A program made the translations under genes and the position numbers. A DNA stretch of 64,000 nt from Rhododendron vialii (Eukaryota > Streptophyta > Magnoliopsida > Ericales > Ericaceae). The notes under the pieces were generated by a model, which was not told the DNA's origin, searched no databases, and worked only from the letters and a program-made list of their open reading frames with translations. The stretch spans positions 38,611,001 through 38,675,000 of the forward strand of contig NC_080567.1 in the NCBI RefSeq assembly GCF_030253575.1. Reading direction: 5' to 3'. This document shows positions 58,632 to 64,000 of this stretch, piece after piece (the stretch's first letter is position 1; each line of letters opens with the position of its first letter).

Positions 58632-58991
58632 TTAAACTGCATAAATACCGGTTGATTTGCGAAGAACCGAGAAAATCTTTAGAGAGAGAAGAACAATACC
58701 TGTTGGGTTTAGGAATTTTCCATTTCGATTGATCGACTTCTCCATTTGAACAATACCTGCTCCCTCTCTCTCTCTCTCTCTGATACCAAACTAGCGCAAG
58801 GTTTTTTACAAGAACATTGTTTTGTAGGCCCAAAAAAAACTCGCATTTTGAAGACGGGAGGTCCTTTATAAACGACGTCGTCCTAGGTCCATTCGACAAG
58901 AGAACGCAAGTTTATTTCCTTCAACTGGGGGATATAGTTCCTCTACGCTGCCATCTGCCGTGTGATCGGGCTTTAGAGTAGACCGGAGAAG

Positions 58992-61970
58992 ATGATTGTA
59001 TGCGTCGCCGTCGTCGGCCACCAGGTCTGCTTTCATCTCTCTCTCTATCTCTCTCTCTCTGAATATCTATCTACGTATATATGTATCTAATATCGAGATC
59101 TGACAAAATTAACGCGATTCGTGGCGAACAGAACAACCCACTATACATACAGAGCTTCACTGAGGCTGATGATGCCCTAAAACTTCATCACATAGTTCAT
59201 TGCTCCCTGGACGTCGTCGACGAAAGAGGTCTCTCTCGATCGATCGATATCAGCATTTAGTTTTACATCGCTCAATGCTTCCATGTTTCTGAATGCATAA
59301 TTTCCCAACTTAATCTCGTTATATTTGGATTTTGGCCCTTAAATCATATTCGAGCTAGCAACCAAGTCAATTTTCTCCTAGGAGAACAGAAGCCTTAGAT
59401 CTATCGCTTGAATTTAGCAATTTAGAATGAGAGCCATTGTCTAGGTACTGGAACAACAAATGATGTGCCCGATTGGACCATCTTTTGAGTTTTGAGATGG
59501 CTGCTGTCATTGTATTGTTATTCCCTAAGTCACATAATGCACTTGCACGAGCGCGAAAGTGTCTTTCAAAACAGCCCAAACTAATAGAATTCGCGAGATC
59601 GAGCTTAGAGCAAGAATTGAAACCAAGAGCAGAGGGATTGAAACCGAGAGCGAAAGGTCTACTGCAGGATTATGTGACTAAGGTTATATGCCTGTAGTCT
59701 AGTCAAAATAATTTGTTGACTAGCTACTTCCCCATATTTGTTCCCTGTAGTAGTGATTTGGGAGGCTTAACCAACTTCCCCAATATGATCCAGTGCCACT
59801 GATAAGTGTTCATTTTGAAAGACTATACATATCAAATGAATTGTGTGTGACCGTGTGTGCATATAGATGTGTATGTGTGGATTACCGGACATTCGTACTT
59901 TGATCATTACAGAAGTCAAGTCTCGCATTTGTTAGAAGGATGTTGCCTCTGGAAGGACAGTAAAATGGAGCCCCTTCATTTTGTTTTTTGGCTGATCCCG
60001 TGTTCCTTTTAGAATAAAACAATCAAGCCATCTCCTTGATGAATTTCCCTAAGCTCCTCAGTCTATAGTATGACTTTTTATTTTGAGCTGCTGCGAGGAT
60101 TACATAACAATATGAGGATGTTGGTCTTGTACTAACTTGTTATATGCACTTGGTTAGCTACTTTGGGACTTACTCTCCTTTTTGAGAGAGATTAGTTGAA
60201 CCTCTGAAACTCTAGGATGAGCCATGTCTCTAGTCTCCCCTTGCTTGTTTTTGGACTCGATTTTGAATTGTATGTTGGATAAATTCAGCCCATTTTATGG
60301 TTTTACTTTCCCTTTATCTTTGCTTTTGTGGTGGGAGGAGTAAAGGGTGATTCACAAATTTTTAGGAAAGATTATTGTTGTGGGCTTTGGAAAATTTGTT
60401 AGGGACTGAAGATGGCTTTAATCTAATTTTTGCTGCGCTCCCATTGCTGATAATTATTCAAGAGAATTTTCTGTGAAGTATTCTTTTTAATTCGAGAAGG
60501 CCACATCTTTTTCCTACCTCCTGCCATAGGCTATTGATAGCCAACAGTTTCGATGTATTTAATTGCGTGTTTGAAGTTATATGTTGGTAATGTGTGGAGT
60601 GCTGCGTGTGATGACCTTTTTGTGTGCAGTTGACCCTATTTTTTGTGACTAAGTGCTTTTGACCTTGCTATCTTAGTGTTACCTAACACATATTCCAGCT
60701 TCTTGAAGACAATAAGTAGAGGACTTGCACTGCATTTGATATCTCTTTGGTTCTTTAGCTTTGTGTATCAGTTTTTGGATAACATCCTAACCTATTTGCT
60801 TAAATATGGGGTTAGCATACAACTTTTTGTCTCACAAAAAGACTGGTTTTGTTTGTTATTCCAGTAAATAATCCGAAAAAGTCAGGACCGACACTGAATG
60901 AGACATTCCTTGGTTTGCTTTATCCAAGTGAAAACTACAAAGTGTAAGCATATTCTGCTTTATATGACAGATGAGAAAACGCTTATGAATTATGATTGTT
61001 CTCAATTTACTACTCGGGTCCATATGATGCACTATAAATACGTTATTCCATCTACAGGTATGGGTATTTGACAAATACTAAGGTGAAATTCATCTTGGTG
61101 ACCACAGACCTTGACGTCCGAGATGCAGATGTGAGAAATGTAAGTATTTCCCTTCAAAGTTGAAGGATCTGAGTGTTGTTGCTTTCTGAAGCCATGAACT
61201 GTGTATATGCATGTCCGCAATGATTGGCACAAGATGCCAAACAACTATGGTGACATAATGCTGATGATTGACAAACCTCATGCTGTACAAATGTGTATCC
61301 CTAAGCTGTAGCACTTGGCAGGCTTTATAGTCCTCTATAATTGTACTTTAGATGGGGCGAGTGCCTTGACATATTTCTCTTTGACTTCATTTGAAGAAGA
61401 AGATGGGGACCGAGAGGAAAGGTCGAAAGGATTGTACTATCAATGTAGGAAAGTCATGTACTTGCCATTTACGACAGTAAAGCTACCATTTGGTCCATTT
61501 CTAATGCTTCAAGAAGAAGTGTTTTCCAATTGCTGTTAGCAATCTTGTAATCTAGGTCCAGCCTGCAAAACCATCTTGTCATCGTTCTATTGAATCCTTT
61601 GCATTTGGATTCAATTTACCCTACTCTCTAGAAGTTGAAGCATACCTAAAAAAATGTAAAATGATTGGAGTTTCTTGCTATCTTGTCAAGCTTACCATCC
61701 GCTTTCAGCTTATAAGCTTGTTTTACTCTCTGACCACTATCAGAGAGTGGCGTGCTTTTTCTTTTGCTGATGGTATTTTATCTTCCAGATATCTGACTTT
61801 GTAGTGTTTTGGTGAAATCTATGGAACAGTTTTTCAGGAGGTTCCATTCAGCATATGTGGATGCAGTTTCAAACCCATTTCACGTCCCGGGTAAAAAGAT
61901 AACCTCCAGGACTTTCGCTGAAAGGGTCAGTGGCATTGTCAAGTCGTTTGGGTTGAGTTCAGCTGGGTGA
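58992..61970 (+). CDS. TRAPPC2L: TRAPP complex subunit 2-like protein
   Basis: Five exons: 58992-59024 (MIVCVAVVGHQ), 59132-59228, 60865-60943, 61058-61139, 61830-61970, giving 143 residues, close to the 140 of human TRAPPC2L. Key segments are NNPLYIQSFTEADDALKLHH, LGLLYPSENYKVYGYLTNTK, KFILVTTDLDVRDADVR, and FHVPGKKITSRTFAERV in the last exon. The fold is sedlin/longin-like (beta strands flanked by helices). TRAPP complexes act as tethers and Rab exchange factors at ER-Golgi and trans-Golgi steps; TRAPPC2L sits at an end of the core. All splice phases close, including a valine codon split GT|G between exons 3 and 4 and another split G|TA between exons 2 and 3. It is convergent with RPN3, whose stop lies about 620 bp beyond its own. 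Confidence 0.95.
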
Positions 61971-62588
61971 ATTACTGCTGCTGGAGGGGATTAAACTCTC
62001 GAACATTGCTGGAGTTGTTGCAAAGCTTCGGTGTTGGTCCTAATCTAGATCAACAAAAATATATTCAAGAATACTTTTGGATACAATTTGTAGCGCACAT
62101 TGCCTTGTTGAGATCTTGGAATTTAAGTTGTACTGTGCGAGAGAGTATTTTCTAATCATACTTGTTTTTCTCTTCCTCTGTATTCTTATATGAAGTCTTG
62201 CCCTTTCATAAGACGTTTTCTGTGTTGTTCATCTATGTCTATCCAAGCAAAATATACTAGATCGACCGACTAAAATTGCTCTGATCAAGCGATTGTTTGG
62301 TAATGCCTTTAGGCACAGAATAATGAAAACACAAAAGCCAGCTTTAACAAAACTGAGGAGCTTTAATCAAACTTAAAAAAGAGATTATGCCATTGTTCAA
62401 CAGAATTGATAGGAGAATGGAGTTGTCATCAGCCAAATGATAGCATAAATTCAAGCGCAGGGTCGCACGATATGCGCCCCACAACATAAATCGGGAAACA
62501 GTTGAACAACAATAACACCAAGCCCGAAAGCAGTTTGCAAAGTTTAAAAACGAAAGCAGAGGCTACGCAGCAGCAGCTAAATAGTAAT
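61971..62588. other. convergent 3' ends of TRAPPC2L and RPN3
   Basis: Holds the 3' UTRs of both genes. No third gene seen. Confidence 0.6.
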
Positions 62589-63805
62589 TCAGAACTCATC
62601 GTCATCTTCCTCAGCTATGTGCTTCGCAAGCTCTTGCTCTTGTTGTTGTCTCTCCCTCCTCTTCTCAGCACTTTCCTTCTCCTTGTCGGAGTTTGGAGGA
62701 AATCGAAGAGCACGCACAGCTTCATTATGCATATTGAGGCAGAAAGCAATCCTAGAGTTGAAAGCAATTTGAGGCTCATTCGTAGAGTAGATATCCCCAG
62801 TCTCTTTCGAAACCATCCACCCACTTGCATGATCCAGTGTGGCGTCAATGGCGCCATCTCGGATTGCTTTGGCAACAATACTCTCAGCATCAGCAACAGG
62901 ATTTTCAGAGTCCAGTCTCAGCTTTTTGGCAACATCAGTCAGTGAGATCCGCGAATACGAAATGCTGATGTTTCGTAAGCCAGTCCTTATAACATTGTGC
63001 CGCAGCCTAACAATTAAGTTCTGGGTCCCGTCAGAGCTAAAAGTAGTGGAGAACTTCTCAGCAACAGCTTTGAACAGTTCCAGATCTCCAACTCGAACAG
63101 CCTGAAAAGCCGACACATCGTGTTAATCAGCAGCAAAAGATTTGCAGTTAACATGAGACTTTTGAGCCTTAGGCCATTATTCAAATCTATTGACCTCAAC
63201 CACTCAATTGTGCTTTAGAAAGCTACACTTGGAACGTCCAAAAAGCCAGACGAAAAAAAAGATGGAATGTATTTGAAACAAATCCAAGAAAGACAGAAAA
63301 TATCCCCATTTTTAGAGATTCTTTCACTTTTGACATTCAAAACGAACCTGATTAGTAAAAAAACTTAATCAGAACTCGAAATTGTTCACTAAAGACAAAA
63401 AAAACTCCCCAGAAAACTAGCTTTTCATAGATCCCGACTAAAGCAAAAAGCCTGTGTTTTTCTTTTTCTTTTCATTTATAGTCTTTTACAACTTTCCAAG
63501 CCTTGATCCTGGGGGAAACTAACTGTGAAGGCAAATAACAAAACATTCGAGGAACCAGGACTCACATTTGTAAGCTCAAAGTAAGGCCTCAAAGCCTTCT
63601 CCATGCCCTTCTGCATAAAAACAGTCCTCTCGGGAATTTCTCCAAGCAGAAGGCGGACTATCACTGCCCACTTATTGCATTGTACCCGGAAACCAAGAGC
63701 TGCAACAGGAGCCTTCCGAGCAGCTTGCAGTAGTGACTCTTTTGCATCTGTATACTCCAACTGTATGGTCCTAATCTTTCCAAGATAAAAGAGGTAGCGG
63801 CAGAA
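62589..63805 (-). CDS. RPN3: 26S proteasome lid subunit RPN3 (PSMD3), C-terminal exons only
   Basis: Two exons on the minus strand: 63805-63566 (80 residues, [20 protein letters not shown] ... PYFELTN) and 63101-62589 (170 residues plus stop, [18 protein letters not shown] ... AEEDDDEF). They join in phase 0. The rest of the gene lies beyond the window end; about half of the usual roughly 490-residue protein is seen. Conserved marks are [40 protein letters not shown], the PCI-domain segment [13 protein letters not shown], and [20 protein letters not shown], followed by a charged tail [23 protein letters not shown]3 is a structural PCI subunit of the proteasome lid, which holds the deubiquitinase RPN11. 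Sequence from 63806 to 64000 looks intronic. Confidence 0.96.
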
Positions 63806-64000
63806 CTGCAATAGGAAATAGTCAGTGTGAGAAAAAGGATATCAAAGAGCATAGACATTTCACAAATCACGATGCAGAAACTGGGTTGACATGGGAGTAA
63901 CCATACTTTAAAATCTAAAGAACCACACGAAAAGAGACGTACCAAACAAGGACCACAGTAGGATTGAGACACGGTCCCTTACAGAGTACACAAGGCTGTC
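63806..64000 (-). other. RPN3 intron sequence at the window edge
   Basis: No match to the expected preceding RPN3 residues in any minus-strand frame, so the next upstream exon lies outside the window. Confidence 0.7.

Noticed and set aside
1-64000. CRISPR arrays, operons or a novel multi-gene defence or biosynthetic system
   Set aside because: The DNA is plant nuclear. Genes are spaced, intron-bearing and functionally unrelated, and the repeats are explained by transposons and microsatellites.

Overview
This window is nuclear DNA of a flowering plant, almost certainly a eudicot. It has GT-AG introns in every gene, plant-only gene families (BOI-type RING ligase, PIP2 aquaporin, a plastid-targeted NicO-type metal transporter), AT-rich intergenic DNA and many MITEs, SINEs and CT/GA microsatellites. 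A woody eudicot such as one of the Ericales is possible, but that is only an impression from the style of the repeats.

Seven host genes are readable. (1) 5126-6048 (+): BOI-related RING E3 ligase, 2 exons. (2) 17851-21414 (-): plastid NicO/RcnA-like nickel-cobalt transporter, 2 exons. (3) 25705-28280 (+): SKP1, the SCF ubiquitin-ligase adaptor, 2 exons. (4) 34937-44826 (+): heparan-alpha-glucosaminide N-acetyltransferase-like membrane protein, 13 exons. It has a second, diverged first exon about 2.1 kb upstream and an eroded 3' end. (5) 51919-53094 (+): PIP2 aquaporin, 4 exons. (6) 58992-61970 (+): TRAPPC2L, 5 exons. (7) 62589 to beyond the window (-): the last two coding exons of the 26S proteasome lid subunit RPN3, convergent with TRAPPC2L.

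Between about 11 and 17 kb lie fossils of host genes: a lectin-type receptor kinase (-), the first exon of an ATXR4-like SET-domain gene (-), an intron-bearing copy of plastid glyoxylate/succinic semialdehyde reductase GLYR2 (+), and a LINE fragment (zinc-binding and RNase H parts) directly behind it.

The rest is repeat-driven. It includes Stowaway, Tourist and hAT-type MITEs, several with readable target-site duplications. There are two large non-autonomous elements with long terminal inverted repeats (7190-9512 and 21708-23590, the second with a MITE nested in it) and a Harbinger-like element carrying two fold-backs in tandem (2176-3369). A nearly perfect 390-bp palindrome lies at 23926-24315, and three tandem tRNA-like units with Pol III boxes lie at 30443-30736. 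SINE and LINE insertions with target-site duplications are also present.

The genes show no operon-like or shared-pathway organisation. SKP1, the BOI ligase and RPN3 all act in ubiquitin-proteasome turnover, but the sequence gives no sign that this is more than chance. I found no convincing new multi-gene system. The observations most worth following are the palindrome, the tRNA-like array, and the duplicated first exon and lost 3' end of gene 4.
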